Assembly: GCA_022793895.1 (NCBI GenBank)
Contig: JAAWDS010000032.1
Coordinates: 1 to 34,303 of the forward strand
Origin: Provencibacterium sp.
GTDB lineage: Bacteria; Bacillota; Clostridia; Oscillospirales; Ruminococcaceae
Direction of reading: 5' to 3'
DNA length: 34,303 nucleotides
This document shows, piece by piece, positions 7,682 through 16,061 of this stretch (its first letter is position 1; each line of letters opens with the position of its first letter). The notes under the pieces were generated by a model that had not been told where the DNA came from, ran no database searches, and was given only the letters and a program-made list of their open reading frames with translations. Made by a program: the position numbers and the translations under genes.

Positions 7682-8548
7682 TTAGCGCGCCGCCGGCTTG
7701 TCCTTATCCCGGTGGCAGATCACCGCACGCACGCCCTGCTCCAGAAGCCGGCTGCCGATCGCTTGGGCAAATGCCACCGAACGGTGCTTGCCGCCGGTAC
7801 AGCCGACCGCAATGACCAGCTGGCTCTTGCCCTCCTGCACATAGAGCGGCAGCAGAAAATCGATCAGCGCCTCTAGGCGCTCCAACAGCTCCCGGCTCTG
7901 TGGGAACTGCATGACATAGCGGCGCACCGGCTCTTCCAGACCAGTATGCTCGCGCAGCTCAGGGACATAAAAAGGATTGGGAAGGCAGCGCACGTCGAAC
8001 ACCAAATCCGCCTCGCTGGGTAAGCCATGCTTAAACCCGAACGACATGCACTGCACCAGCATGGCCTGTTCGTTCCCGCCGGTAAAAATCTGGACCAGCT
8101 GTTCCCTCAATTGGGAAACGGCCGTCTGCGAGGTGTCCACGATATAATCCGCACGCCGCCGCACAGGGCTGAGAAGCTGCCGTTCAGCGGCAATCGCCTC
8201 CTGCAACGATCCGCCCGCTTCTAAAAGCGGATGCCTGCGCCGCCCCTCTTTATAGCGCTTGAGCAGGACGCTATCCTCCGCATCCAGGAAAAGCAGCTTA
8301 TATTTCCGCGGGCAGCCGCCCGGTTCATGCAGCGAAGCAATGAAGTCTAAAAACATCCCCCGGCCGCGCACATCCACCACGATCGCAACGCGGTTCAGCT
8401 CTTCCCCCGGCGTCTCGCACAATTCAATAAATTTGCCGATCATCTGCGGCGGGAGATTGTCCACGCAGTAAAATCCGATATCCTCCAAAAGATGGATCGC
8501 CTGGGATTTTCCCGCGCCCGACATGCCCGTTACCATGACCAGTTCCAT
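7682..8548 (-). CDS. rapZ: RNase adapter / nucleotide-binding protein RapZ (YvcJ)
   Basis: A 288-residue P-loop protein of the RapZ/YvcJ family. Walker A is GMSGAGKS (residues 8-15), followed by the family signature YCVDNLPP. The C-terminal domain has FGFKHGLP and GCTGGKHRSVAFA. In E. coli RapZ controls amino-sugar synthesis by presenting small RNAs to RNase E; in Firmicutes the protein binds and hydrolyses nucleotides and its role is less clear. In many Firmicutes it is followed by yvcK and whiA; here it stands alone between recG and an HxlR-type regulator. The ATG at 8548 follows AAAGGGG by eight bases. Confidence 0.95.
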   Translation of the reverse strand: MELVMVTGMSGAGKSQAIHLLEDIGFYCVDNLPPQMIGKFIELCETPGEELNRVAIVVDVRGRGMFLDFIASLHEPGGCPRKYKLLFLDAEDSVLLKRYKEGRRRHPLLEAGGSLQEAIAAERQLLSPVRRRADYIVDTSQTAVSQLREQLVQIFTGGNEQAMLVQCMSFGFKHGLPSEADLVFDVRCLPNPFYVPELREHTGLEEPVRRYVMQFPQSRELLERLEALIDFLLPLYVQEGKSQLVIAVGCTGGKHRSVAFAQAIGSRLLEQGVRAVICHRDKDKPAAR

Positions 8549-8578
8549 TTTCCCATCCCCTTTGCACTGCCTTTTCTT

Positions 8579-8606
8579 ATATTAACACAATTCCTTTCAA
8601 AAGCAA
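8579..8606 (-). promoter_or_regulatory. Promoter of rapZ
   Basis: On the minus strand TTGCTT (8606-8601), a 16-nt spacer and TAATAT (8584-8579) with an extended TGT just before it. It lies about 30 nt upstream of the rapZ start codon. Confidence 0.45.
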
Positions 8607-8641
8607 CCGGGATAAGAGGGCCATTTTTTAATCTCCCCCGC

Positions 8642-8670
8642 TTGTTGAAACGCCCGTATCGTGCTATGAT
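8642..8670 (+). promoter_or_regulatory. Promoter of the HxlR-type regulator
   Basis: TTGTTG (8642-8647), a 17-nt spacer and TATGAT (8665-8670) preceded by TGC, an extended -10. The start codon is about 40 nt downstream. Confidence 0.55.
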
Positions 8671-8712
8671 AGAGAAGAGAAGCATAAGCGCACGGGCGCG
8701 GAGAGGATGGCT

Positions 8713-9177
8713 ATGAAACAACGGTATGAAATGGATTGCAGCGTTGCTCAAACGTTGAATTTAATTGGGGATCGCTGGTCTATGCTGATCCTTTGGGGCT
8801 GCATCTGCGGACGGCAGACCTATAAAGAACTTCAGGACGCGCTGACCGGTATCCCCTCCAACCTGCTCTCTGAACGGTTGAAAAGCCTGGAACGGGATGG
8901 ACTGCTGCAAAGCGAGCTCTATCGGGAGCATCCGCCGCGCTACCGCTACCGGCCTACCGAAAAAGGGGCGGCGCTGCGCGATCTCTTCAACTGCATGATC
9001 CTCTGGGCGCAGCGGTATCTGCCCGAATGCGGACACCGGATCGCACACCAGGGCTGCGGCGGCGAGGTGAGCATGCACTATTCCTGCGGCGTATGCGGCC
9101 AGGAAATCCGCTCCGACGCGATCGCCGTTTCATCCGCGCCCTCAGAGGATACGCCGCCTTCTCCCCCGCCGGAATAA
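8713..9177 (+). CDS. HxlR-family transcriptional regulator with zinc-ribbon-like tail
   Basis: A 154-residue winged-helix repressor or activator of the HxlR (DUF24) family. The hallmark N-terminus is present (C-S-V-A-x-T-L-x-x-IGDRWSMLILW), followed by LTGIPSNLLSERLKSLERDGLL and the wing YRYRPTEKG. The C-terminal ~45 residues add a Cys/His cluster (C-G-H, H, C-G-G, C-G-V-C-G) that may bind a metal, then a Pro/Ser-rich tail. The ATG at 8713 lies six bases after GGAGAGG; an ATG at 8707 abuts the ribosome site and is less likely. HxlR proteins often sense redox or electrophile stress through the N-terminal cysteine. The target is probably its own promoter or the membrane protease gene downstream (inference). 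Confidence 0.88.
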   Translation: MKQRYEMDCSVAQTLNLIGDRWSMLILWGCICGRQTYKELQDALTGIPSNLLSERLKSLERDGLLQSELYREHPPRYRYRPTEKGAALRDLFNCMILWAQRYLPECGHRIAHQGCGGEVSMHYSCGVCGQEIRSDAIAVSSAPSEDTPPSPPPE

Positions 9178-9284
9178 TCCCCGATCCCGTTTTTTCAATT
9201 GCCCGCACGGTTAGCCGCAAGACAGCCAATCCGTGTATGGAAATTGCTTTTTGATAGCGCAGCTAAAAAGGAGGCCCTTGTGCT

Positions 9285-10289
9285 ATGCCGAATCCCCCTT
9301 CCAGCCTCTTCCGGGAGGAAACCAGCCCGCTTCCCAATCAACCGGACGCTTCGCGGATCGGATGGTCCCTCTTTATTATGGCGCTCAGCGTGCAGGTAGG
9401 GGGCTTTCTGTTCCTGCGGCTATTGAGATGGTGGTCCCCGGCATGGACGCAGGCGGAATGGTATCTCCCGCTCGTCTCCATCCTGCTGCCCATGGCGCTG
9501 GGCTACCCGCCCTTTTTCCTTCTCATCCGCCGGATACCGTCCCCCGGCAGGACGCCGGACCGCGGCGTACCGGTGCAGCATTTTCTTCTTCTGCTGATTG
9601 CCGCCTTTGGTTTTAGCTATCTCACCAATCTGTTTACCCAATTGTTTGCTAGCTGGTTTGCAAGCCGGACCGGCTATGTTCCGGAAAATCCCCTCCTGGA
9701 TTTAGAGAACGGGCTGCCTGCTCCGGCGCTGCTGTTTTTTACGGTCATCGCCGCTCCGGTGCTGGAGGAGCTGGTTTTCCGCAAGCTGCTTCTCGACCGG
9801 CTCCGGCACTGGGGAGAGGGGTTCTGCATTCTCAGCACCGCCCTTCTCTTTGCGCTGTACCACGGGAACCTCTCTCAGTTCGCCTACACCTTTGTTGTCG
9901 GGCTCGTCTTTGGTTATGCCGCCGTTCGCTACTCGGTCCGTTGCAGCATCGGCCTGCATATCTGCCTGAACCTGCCCAGCGCGCTGATCCTCAGCTTTCT
10001 GGATCTGGAGGCTCTCGAACAGATAGCCGCCTCGCCGGACATCTATCTTTCCGCGCCCGGCGAATGGCTATGGCTGATGATCCCTTCCTTTTTTCTTTCC
10101 GTTTTCATGCTGGGAACGATAGCAGGCTCGCTGGTTATCCTCGTTCATTTTTATAAACGGCTTTCCCTCTCCCGCGGCGGGTCCGGTATGCCGGAAGGGG
10201 TGAAGTACCGGCTGTTCTTCGGCAGTACCGGCGTCGCGCTGTTCGTTTCCATGCACGTTCTGCTGATTGCGCTCTCCCTGTTTTCCTAA
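9285..10289 (+). CDS. CPBP family intramembrane metalloprotease
   Basis: A 334-residue polytopic membrane protein with about eight hydrophobic segments and the CPBP (Abi, Rce1-like) signature. The motifs are EELVFRKLLLDRL (Glu161-Glu162), LLFALYHGNLSQF (His193) and CSIGLHICLN (His225), the expected metal-binding and catalytic residues. Relatives process prenylated peptides or act in peptide immunity and maturation; the substrate here is unknown. The start follows AAAAAGGAGG. The HxlR-type gene lies 107 nt upstream on the same strand, so co-expression is possible. The gene ends just before a bidirectional terminator shared with the convergent DUF2461 gene. Confidence 0.9.
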   Translation: MPNPPSSLFREETSPLPNQPDASRIGWSLFIMALSVQVGGFLFLRLLRWWSPAWTQAEWYLPLVSILLPMALGYPPFFLLIRRIPSPGRTPDRGVPVQHFLLLLIAAFGFSYLTNLFTQLFASWFASRTGYVPENPLLDLENGLPAPALLFFTVIAAPVLEELVFRKLLLDRLRHWGEGFCILSTALLFALYHGNLSQFAYTFVVGLVFGYAAVRYSVRCSIGLHICLNLPSALILSFLDLEALEQIAASPDIYLSAPGEWLWLMIPSFFLSVFMLGTIAGSLVILVHFYKRLSLSRGGSGMPEGVKYRLFFGSTGVALFVSMHVLLIALSLFS

Positions 10290-10315
10290 ATAAAGAAGAG
10301 ATCTACAAGGCGCTC

Positions 10316-10335
10316 TCCCGGTTTGCAGGAACCGG
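10316..10335 (+). repeat. Fragment of the intergenic repeat family
   Basis: GGTTTGCAGGAACCGGAAAA matches the conserved left end of the structured repeats near 17.4, 26.2, 27.9 and 34.0 kb. It runs directly into a terminator hairpin, like a copy that has lost its middle. Confidence 0.5.
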
Positions 10336-10338
10336 AAA

Positions 10339-10385
10339 AAAAGAGGCCCGCAAATGCAAAGCATTTTGCGGGCTTCTCTTTTTTA
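10339..10385. terminator. Bidirectional terminator between CPBP and DUF2461 genes
   Basis: AGAG-GCCCGCAAA pairs with TTTGCGGGC-(two-base bulge)-CTCT around a GCAAAGCAT-type loop. A T6 run follows on the plus strand and about T8 on the minus strand, which suits two convergent genes. Confidence 0.85.
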
Positions 10386-11045
10386 TGCTACATATAACAA
10401 AAAGCGGTAAATGGGGGCCAGCAGCCGGAAGTCCTCCGCCAGCTTGTCCGCCAGCCGGTCGGAAAACAGCAAACCGGCGTCGCTGCTCTCGCAGCAAAAA
10501 CCGATGTTGCGCCGTTCCAACCATTCTTGAAGCGCCTCAGGCTGTTCCGGAAAATGGGGGCGCGCATAACGATCGCCTTCCAGGACAAAGCAGCTCTGCG
10601 ACTGGTAGCGCTCCAGCGCCTGCCTAGCAGGCGGGGCGGCGGCTAAAAGCTGGGCGCGCAGCCGTTCCATATAGGCGGGGGATGCGTGATAGAACCCGCA
10701 GCCATAGTTAAAACCGGACTGGGTAAGCTCAAAGTGCAGGCCGGGAACCTGGGTCCCGTGCATCTTCCCGCGCTTGAAGATGATCCACATGTTGTCCCGA
10801 TAGAAGGACTTATCATGGGAATAGCGCGTATCCCGCCAAATGCGGGAGATGGTGCGATCCACCCGCGGCTCGGTCGTTACCTCCCGGTCAATTTCCAGCA
10901 TCACCGGGGTTAACCGGCGAACCAACTCCTGGAGCGGGGCGATAACAAGCTGCTGGTATTCCTTCTTATGCTCCTGGAACCACTCCCGGCTGTTGTGCAG
11001 CCGGTTGGCAAACAGAAAATCCAGGGTCGCCTGAGAAAAGGGCAT
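10383..11045 (-). CDS. DUF2461 family protein
   Basis: A 220-residue soluble protein of the DUF2461 family (TIGR02453-like), function unknown. Seen are the family start FLFANRLHNSREWFQEHKKEY, then SRIWRDTRYSHDKSFYRDNMWIIFK and the GFYHASPAYMERLR block. No catalytic motif is recognised. The ATG at 11045 follows AAAGGAGA by nine bases. It lies 41 nt downstream of the SufB-like gene on the same strand and is the likely third gene of the sufCB operon, though a functional link is not evident. Confidence 0.85.
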   Translation of the reverse strand: MPFSQATLDFLFANRLHNSREWFQEHKKEYQQLVIAPLQELVRRLTPVMLEIDREVTTEPRVDRTISRIWRDTRYSHDKSFYRDNMWIIFKRGKMHGTQVPGLHFELTQSGFNYGCGFYHASPAYMERLRAQLLAAAPPARQALERYQSQSCFVLEGDRYARPHFPEQPEALQEWLERRNIGFCCESSDAGLLFSDRLADKLAEDFRLLAPIYRFLLYVA

Positions 11046-11086
11046 CCATCCATTCTCCTTTCCGGGAGCTTTCCCGGCGGATCCCG

Positions 11087-12010
11087 CTATTTTAGGAAGC
11101 CGCCGATGATCGTCTCCTCCGCCTCCTGCTCGCTGAGTCCCAGCGTCATGAGCTTGATAAGCTGTTCGCCCGCGATTTTGCCGATAGCCGCCTCATGGAT
11201 TAAAGCCGCGTCCAGATGATTGGCCTCCAGATCGGGGGAGGCGCTGACCGAGGCGGAGTCCATCAGAATCGCATCGCACTCCGAATGGCCTGTGCAGCGG
11301 CTGTTGCCGCGCATGACCGACCGGAAGGATTGCCTGGATTTCCCCTTGGCCACCGAGCGGGAAACAATGTCCGCCTTGGAATCTTCCCCTTCCATCGTAA
11401 CGGTAAAGTCCGTCACCGCCGTTTGCTTCCCCTCGGTCAGCAGCTTTTCCCGGATGATCAGCTTGGCCCCTTCCCCCACCGCAGCTTCGGTGGAGCGCTC
11501 GGTGGTATCCACCCCGCCGATCTGGGTAGTGTCCATCTCCATATAGGACTGCGGGCCCAGCTCGACACGGGTAACGGGATTAATCCGCCGCGCGCCGCTG
11601 CCCTCGCCGATCCCGATGTGCTTTTCCAGGTAGCGGACCCGCGCGCCGCGCCCAAGCCGGAAGGAGTGGATGCCGTTGTGGCGCGATTCCCCCTCTCCCT
11701 CGGTGTGCACGCCGCAGCCCGCCACAATGGTGACGTCGGCATTTTCCCCGATGATAAAATCGTTGTAAACCAGATCGTCCACCCCGCTGTGGGTGACGCA
11801 GGCGGGGATATAGACCGTTTCCCCCTTCGTACCGGGCTTGACCAGGATATCAATTCCCGGCTGTCCGAGCTTGGAGGTAATGACGACGTTTTCACTGGAA
11901 CGCCGCCCGGCGCATCCGCCATCCTCCCGGATGTTATAGGCGCCGGTAAACTCCCCGCCGGGCTGGTAATCTGAAATCAGGGCGAGCAGCTCTTCCGTTT
12001 GCTGATTCAT
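11087..12010 (-). CDS. SufB/SufD-like Fe-S cluster assembly scaffold
   Basis: A 307-residue SufBD-fold protein, much shorter than SufB of the full SUF system (~480 residues), matching the compact archaeal and clostridial type (called SufB, or SmsB in the minimal two-gene system). It would form a complex with the SufC-like ATPase encoded just upstream and build Fe-S clusters in the cytoplasm. Seen are the beta-helix region (GVDTTERSTEAAVGEGAKLIIREKL), the late motif TGHSECDAILMDSASVSASP, and the C-terminal EAAIGKIAGEQLIKLMTLGLSE; the cysteine in HSEC is a candidate ligand. The start at 12010 follows AAAGGGAGG; the frame open to 12214 has no ribosome site. No SufS, SufU or SufD gene lies nearby. 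Confidence 0.9.
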   Translation of the reverse strand: MNQQTEELLALISDYQPGGEFTGAYNIREDGGCAGRRSSENVVITSKLGQPGIDILVKPGTKGETVYIPACVTHSGVDDLVYNDFIIGENADVTIVAGCGVHTEGEGESRHNGIHSFRLGRGARVRYLEKHIGIGEGSGARRINPVTRVELGPQSYMEMDTTQIGGVDTTERSTEAAVGEGAKLIIREKLLTEGKQTAVTDFTVTMEGEDSKADIVSRSVAKGKSRQSFRSVMRGNSRCTGHSECDAILMDSASVSASPDLEANHLDAALIHEAAIGKIAGEQLIKLMTLGLSEQEAEETIIGGFLK

Positions 12011-12071
12011 AAAAGCCTCCCTTTTCCGCCGGGCCCCTCCCCGGCCATTCTTTGCCGCGGCAGCGAAAGCC

Positions 12072-12821
12072 TCAGGCCTTCGCTCCCTCTGCACACGCTT
12101 CTCCCTGTCCCGGACAATAGGCGCATTTTTCTCCGCCGCCGAGCAGGGTGGGAAGGATCTGCTCGCGCGGGCCGTGCGCGGTAATCCGTCCATCCGCCAG
12201 AACAACAATTTCATCGGCCGCCGCTAAGATCCGCTCCTGGTGGGAGATAACGACCATCGCCCCCTCCATCCGCCCGCGCATCCGCTCAAAAATATGGATG
12301 AGGTTGGTAAAGCTCCAAAGGTCGATACCCGCCTCCGGTTCATCGAAAATGGTCAGTTTCGCCCGCCTTAAAAGAACCGAAGCGATTTCAATGCGCTTCA
12401 TCTCACCGCCCGATAGGCTGGCGTCCACCTCTCGGTTGATATAATCCCTTGCGCACAGGCCCACATCCCGGAGCAGCTCGCACATCTGGCCCTCGCTCAC
12501 CGGCCCGCCGGCCGAAAGCGAGATGAGATCGCGCACCGTTATCCCCTTAAAACGCACCGGCTGCTGAAAAGCAAAGGCAACGCCGCGCCGGGCGCGCGCC
12601 GTAATATCCAAGCTGGTGATATCCTCCCCATCCAATAAAATAGAGCCGGAGGAGGACGGCTGTATCCCGGCAATGACCTTAGCCAGCGTGGATTTTCCCC
12701 CGCCGTTCGGGCCGGTCAGAACCACCAGCTTCCCCTTTTCCACCGTCAGATCAATTCCTCGCAGGATCTCCCGGACATTCGGCACATCCACCGAAATCTT
12801 TTGCAGTTGAAGCAATCCCAT
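12072..12821 (-). CDS. sufC: SufC-like Fe-S assembly ATPase
   Basis: A 249-residue ABC-type ATPase without membrane domain. Walker A is GPNGGGKS (37-44), the Q-loop lies in AFAFQQPVRFKG, the signature is LSGGE (136-140), Walker B with catalytic Glu is TIFDEPEAGID (158-168), and the H-loop is ISHQER (His194). SufC drives shape changes of the SufB scaffold during cluster assembly. The C-terminal tail KCAYCPGQGEAC has three cysteines (233, 236, 243), which enteric SufC lacks as far as I recall; it could hold metal or a cluster. The start at 12821 follows AAAGGGGA. It is the first gene of a leftward operon, 61 nt before the SufB-like gene. Confidence 0.92.
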   Translation of the reverse strand: MGLLQLQKISVDVPNVREILRGIDLTVEKGKLVVLTGPNGGGKSTLAKVIAGIQPSSSGSILLDGEDITSLDITARARRGVAFAFQQPVRFKGITVRDLISLSAGGPVSEGQMCELLRDVGLCARDYINREVDASLSGGEMKRIEIASVLLRRAKLTIFDEPEAGIDLWSFTNLIHIFERMRGRMEGAMVVISHQERILAAADEIVVLADGRITAHGPREQILPTLLGGGEKCAYCPGQGEACAEGAKA

Positions 12822-12910
12822 TCCCCTTTCCCGTTTGCGCTGTCTATCGCTGAACCGCCGTTTTCCGCATGCGCGCGGCAAACGACGCGTTTCGATCCTC
12901 TTCGTCCTCT

Positions 12911-12940
12911 ATTATAGCCGTGTCCGGCGGCATGCGTCAA
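12911..12940 (-). promoter_or_regulatory. Promoter of the sufC operon
   Basis: On the minus strand TTGACG (12940-12935), an 18-nt spacer and a perfect TATAAT (12916-12911). The predicted start is near 12904, giving an ~80-nt leader before the sufC start. No operator-like repeat was recognised. Confidence 0.6.
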
Positions 12941-13059
12941 GAGATCCGCCTTCTATTTATACAAAATTCGTAGATTTTACCCTTCTCCATCCGCAAAGCT
13001 CCGGATTTTTGCGCCCTTCCGAATTTTTCCTTTCTTATGGTGATGAAACCGCCAATTTG

Positions 13060-13088
13060 TGATATAATAGCCGCAGGCGGCTATTATA
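13060..13088 (+). promoter_or_regulatory. hflX operon promoter inside a 26-bp palindrome
   Basis: TGATATAAT (13060-13068) is an extended -10; no good -35 is present. The -10 lies in a palindrome, TATAATAGCCGC (13063-13074) with a 2-nt centre and its exact complement (13077-13088), which also covers the predicted start near 13075. The symmetry places a second TATAAT on the other strand. This is a typical place for a repressor operator. Confidence 0.6.
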
Positions 13089-13386
13089 CGCCGATTCCTT
13101 TGGCCGCCCTGCGGGTATGGCCAATATCATAATCGCTTCGCGTTTATGAAATAATAAGTCTACTGTAAGCATGCGCGCATAACTTGCCTTTCCAAACGGG
13201 AGAAGCTCTTGCCCCAGCCGAGAAAGCGCCCTGCTCCGCCCCCCATTTTCACCAGCCTTGGCAGGCGGCAGGATAAAACCCTACCGGTCCTATCCTGCCG
13301 CGGCTGGATCCTATAAACCGTTCGCCTTTCAAAAACCTGAGACCTTCCCATGTGACAGCATGGGTCCCGACAGGAAGGAAAAACCG
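13089..13386 (+). promoter_or_regulatory. Structured ~300-nt leader of the hflX operon
   Basis: About 310 nt separate the predicted start from the hflX ATG. Visible hairpins are TTGGCC/GGCCAA with an inner CCC/GGG near 13101-13125, and a 10-bp stem CGGCAGGATA (13266-13275) with TATCCTGCCG (13291-13300). A third is CCCATG/CATGGG (13347-13364), enclosed by CCTG (13336-13339) and CAGG (13371-13374), which overlaps the AGGAAGG ribosome site. Two minute open frames occur (ATG AAA TAA near 13145 and ATG CGC GCA TAA near 13171). This suggests attenuation or translational control. It matches no riboswitch, T-box, 6S or SRP RNA that I recognise. Confidence 0.45.
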
Positions 13387-14643
13387 ATGATGTATGAAAA
13401 CAAATCCCCGGTGCAGCGCGCCATCCTGGCCGCCGTTGATCTTGGGGAATACGATGTGAACGCCTCGCTCGACGAGTTGGCCGCTCTGGCCGAAAGCGCC
13501 GGCGCCGAGGTGGTCGCCCGGATGAGCCAGAAGCGGCCGCAGTTTGATCCCGCTACCTGTATGGGGGAAGGGCGGCTGGAGGAGCTGGCCGAGGCGGTGA
13601 AAAATTATGAATGCGATCTGGTAATCTTCGATCATGAGCTGAGCGCCAGCCAGCTACGCAACATCGAGCGGGCGGTGGATGCGGCAGTCGTCGACCGGAC
13701 GATGCTCATTCTGGACATCTTCGCCCAGCGCGCCGTTACCGACGAGGGCAAGCTCCAGGTGGAGCTTGCCCAGCAGCGCTATCTTCTGCCGCGGCTGGCC
13801 GGGATAGGAACCCAGCTCTCCCGCCTGGGCGGCGGGATCGGCACGCGCGGGCCGGGCGAAACCAAGCTGGAGACCGACCGCCGGCATATCCGCCGCCGTA
13901 TCCGCTCGCTGGAGGAACGGCTGCGGGAGCTGACCGACCGCCGGGAACGCATGCGCACGCGGCGCAAGAAGGACAACCTGCTCACCGTCGCGGTCGTGGG
14001 GTACACGAACGTTGGAAAATCCACCCTGCTGAATGCGCTGACCGGCGCAGAGGTGCTCGCCGAAAACAAGCTGTTCGCTACGCTGGATCCCACCTCGCGC
14101 TCCCTGGAGCTGCCGGATGGGCGCAGCGTCCTGCTGGTCGATACCGTCGGGCTTATCCGCCGCCTGCCGCACCACCTGGTAGAAGCCTTTCAATCGACGC
14201 TTGAGGAGGCGGCCGCCGCCGATCTCATCCTCATTGTCTGCGACATCGCCAGCCCCGACGTGCGCGAGCAGCTCGACGTTACCGAGCAGGTGATCGCCGA
14301 CCTGGGCGCAGGCGGAACGCCCACCGTTCTCGCCTACAACCAATGCGACCGGATCGATACCATCCCCTTCCCCCTGCAAAAGAACGCGGTGCTCGTCAGC
14401 GCCAAGACCGGCTTTGGGTTCGATCGGCTGCTCGCCGCCCTCGCGCGTGCGCTGGAACCCACCCAGCGCCGGCTGCGCCTGTTGGTTCCTTATGCGCAGG
14501 GGGGGCTGCGCAACGAGATTACCGAAGCGGGTAAGGTGTTATATGAGGAATACACCGAGAGCGGCATCCTGCTGGATGCGCTGGTCGATCAAAAAATCCT
14601 CTATAAGTTTACCGGTATGATTCTGCCGCAGGAATCGATCTAA
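13387..14643 (+). CDS. hflX: Ribosome-associated GTPase HflX
   Basis: A 418-residue OBG-HflX family GTPase that binds the 50S subunit and splits stalled or antibiotic-blocked 70S ribosomes. The N-terminal HflX domain ends in GGGIGTRGPGETKLETDRR, followed by an Arg/Glu-rich coiled coil. The G domain shows G1 GYTNVGKST (from residue 205), FATLDPTSR, and the G3 region DTVGLIRRLPHHLVEAFQSTLEEA. The ATG at 13387 is eight bases after AGGAAGG; a second ATG follows at once. The longer frame to 13258 overlaps the leader hairpins and is rejected. It is the first of four closely spaced genes, and expression is probably set by the palindromic promoter and structured leader. Confidence 0.95.
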   Translation: MMYENKSPVQRAILAAVDLGEYDVNASLDELAALAESAGAEVVARMSQKRPQFDPATCMGEGRLEELAEAVKNYECDLVIFDHELSASQLRNIERAVDAAVVDRTMLILDIFAQRAVTDEGKLQVELAQQRYLLPRLAGIGTQLSRLGGGIGTRGPGETKLETDRRHIRRRIRSLEERLRELTDRRERMRTRRKKDNLLTVAVVGYTNVGKSTLLNALTGAEVLAENKLFATLDPTSRSLELPDGRSVLLVDTVGLIRRLPHHLVEAFQSTLEEAAAADLILIVCDIASPDVREQLDVTEQVIADLGAGGTPTVLAYNQCDRIDTIPFPLQKNAVLVSAKTGFGFDRLLAALARALEPTQRRLRLLVPYAQGGLRNEITEAGKVLYEEYTESGILLDALVDQKILYKFTGMILPQESI

Positions 14644-14669
14644 AATAGAAACAAAAAAGGAGAATGGCT

Positions 14670-16037
14670 TTGCAGCGTGAAAAATTCGGCTCGCGGCTGG
14701 GCTTCCTGCTCATCTCCGCCGGCTGTGCAATCGGACTGGGAAACGTTTGGCGTTTCCCCTATATCGTTGGGAAATATGGCGGCGCGGCTTTCGTGCTGAT
14801 CTACCTGTTCTTCCTGGTGGCGCTGGGGCTGCCGATTATGACGATGGAGTTCACCGTCGGCCGCGCAAGCGGCAAAAGCGCGGCTGCCTCGTTCCAGGTG
14901 CTGGAGCCGAAGGGAAGCCGCTGGCACCTCTTCGGCTATGTCGCTATGGCCGGGAACTACCTATTGATGATGTTCTATACCACCATCGGCGGCTGGATGG
15001 TAGCGTATCTGTTTAAAATGCTCTCCGGCCGCTTCTCTGGGCTCGCGGTCTCCGAGGTGGAAGGGGTTTTCAGCGCGCTGCAAGCCGATCCGGCGCAATC
15101 GGTGTTCTGGATGGGGCTGACGGTGGCGCTTGGCTTCGGCATCTGCTCGATCGGGCTGCAAAGCGGGGTGGAACGGATTACCAAAAAGATGATGTCCATC
15201 CTGTTCGTGATCCTGCTGATTCTGGTGATCCGCGCGCTCACGCTGCCAGGAGCTGGGGAAGGGCTGCGGTTTTACCTCGTGCCGGATTTTAAAAAGATGG
15301 CGGAAGAGGGATTGTTTGAAGCCATTTTCGCCGCTATGGGGCAGGCGTTCTTCACCTTGAGCATCGGCATCGGCTCGATGGCGATTTTCGGCAGCTACCT
15401 CGGACGTGAGCACACCCTTACCGGGGAGGCGCTGCATGTCACCGTGCTGGATACCCTCGTCGCTTTCCTTTCCGGGCTGCTGATCTTCCCCACCTGCTTC
15501 TCCTTCGGCGTCCATCCCGGCAGCGGACCCAGCCTCGTTTTCGTCACATTACCCAACCTGTTCAGCTCGATGCCGGGAGGCCGCTGGTGGGGAACGCTCT
15601 TCTTCGTCTTTCTGTCCTTCACCGCCCTCTCCACCATCATCGCCATTTTTGAAAACATCATCGCCTTTGCGCAGGATCTTTGGGGATGGACGCGCCGAAA
15701 GGCATCGCTCGTCAACATGGCGGTGGTGCTGCTGCTTTCGCTGCCCGCCTGCCTGGGCTATAGCCTGCTCGGCGCCATACAGCCGATGGGGCCGGGGAGC
15801 TCCATTCTGGATCTGGAGGATTTCATCGTCAGCAACAATCTGCTGCCGCTGGGTTCGCTCGTTTACCTGCTGTTCTGCGTTACGCGCTACGGCTGGGGCT
15901 TTGAGAATTTCCTGCGCGAAGCGAACACCGGGAAGGGAGTCCGGTTCCCCCGCATCCTGCGCGGCTATGTCGCCTATCTGCTGCCGGCTATCGTTCTCAT
16001 CGTCTTTATCGGCGGCTATGTTCAAGCGTTTTTCTAA
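14670..16037 (+). CDS. Sodium:neurotransmitter symporter (NSS) family transporter
   Basis: A 455-residue secondary transporter of the NSS/SNF family (LeuT, MhsT, TnaT relatives), which couple sodium influx to uptake of amino acids. The N-terminal signature is complete (REKFGSRLGFLLISAGCAIGLGNVWRFPYI, the unwound TM1 region), followed by GGAAFVLIYLFFLVALGLPIM. About 11 helices are visible, shorter than LeuT by one, as common in bacteria. AAAAAGGAG ends at 14662, seven bases before a TTG at 14670 but one base before an ATG at 14664, so TTG is the likelier start. It follows hflX by 26 nt in one operon. The substrate is not predictable. Confidence 0.92.
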   Translation: MQREKFGSRLGFLLISAGCAIGLGNVWRFPYIVGKYGGAAFVLIYLFFLVALGLPIMTMEFTVGRASGKSAAASFQVLEPKGSRWHLFGYVAMAGNYLLMMFYTTIGGWMVAYLFKMLSGRFSGLAVSEVEGVFSALQADPAQSVFWMGLTVALGFGICSIGLQSGVERITKKMMSILFVILLILVIRALTLPGAGEGLRFYLVPDFKKMAEEGLFEAIFAAMGQAFFTLSIGIGSMAIFGSYLGREHTLTGEALHVTVLDTLVAFLSGLLIFPTCFSFGVHPGSGPSLVFVTLPNLFSSMPGGRWWGTLFFVFLSFTALSTIIAIFENIIAFAQDLWGWTRRKASLVNMAVVLLLSLPACLGYSLLGAIQPMGPGSSILDLEDFIVSNNLLPLGSLVYLLFCVTRYGWGFENFLREANTGKGVRFPRILRGYVAYLLPAIVLIVFIGGYVQAFF

Positions 16038-16061
16038 GGGGCCGAAAGGAGGGACCGCACA

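Noticed and set aside
13089-13386. Leader considered as 6S, SRP or T-box RNA
   Set aside because: No SRP GGAAGGxAGCA loop, no T-box AGGGTGGNACCGCG, and the ends do not pair as in 6S RNA.
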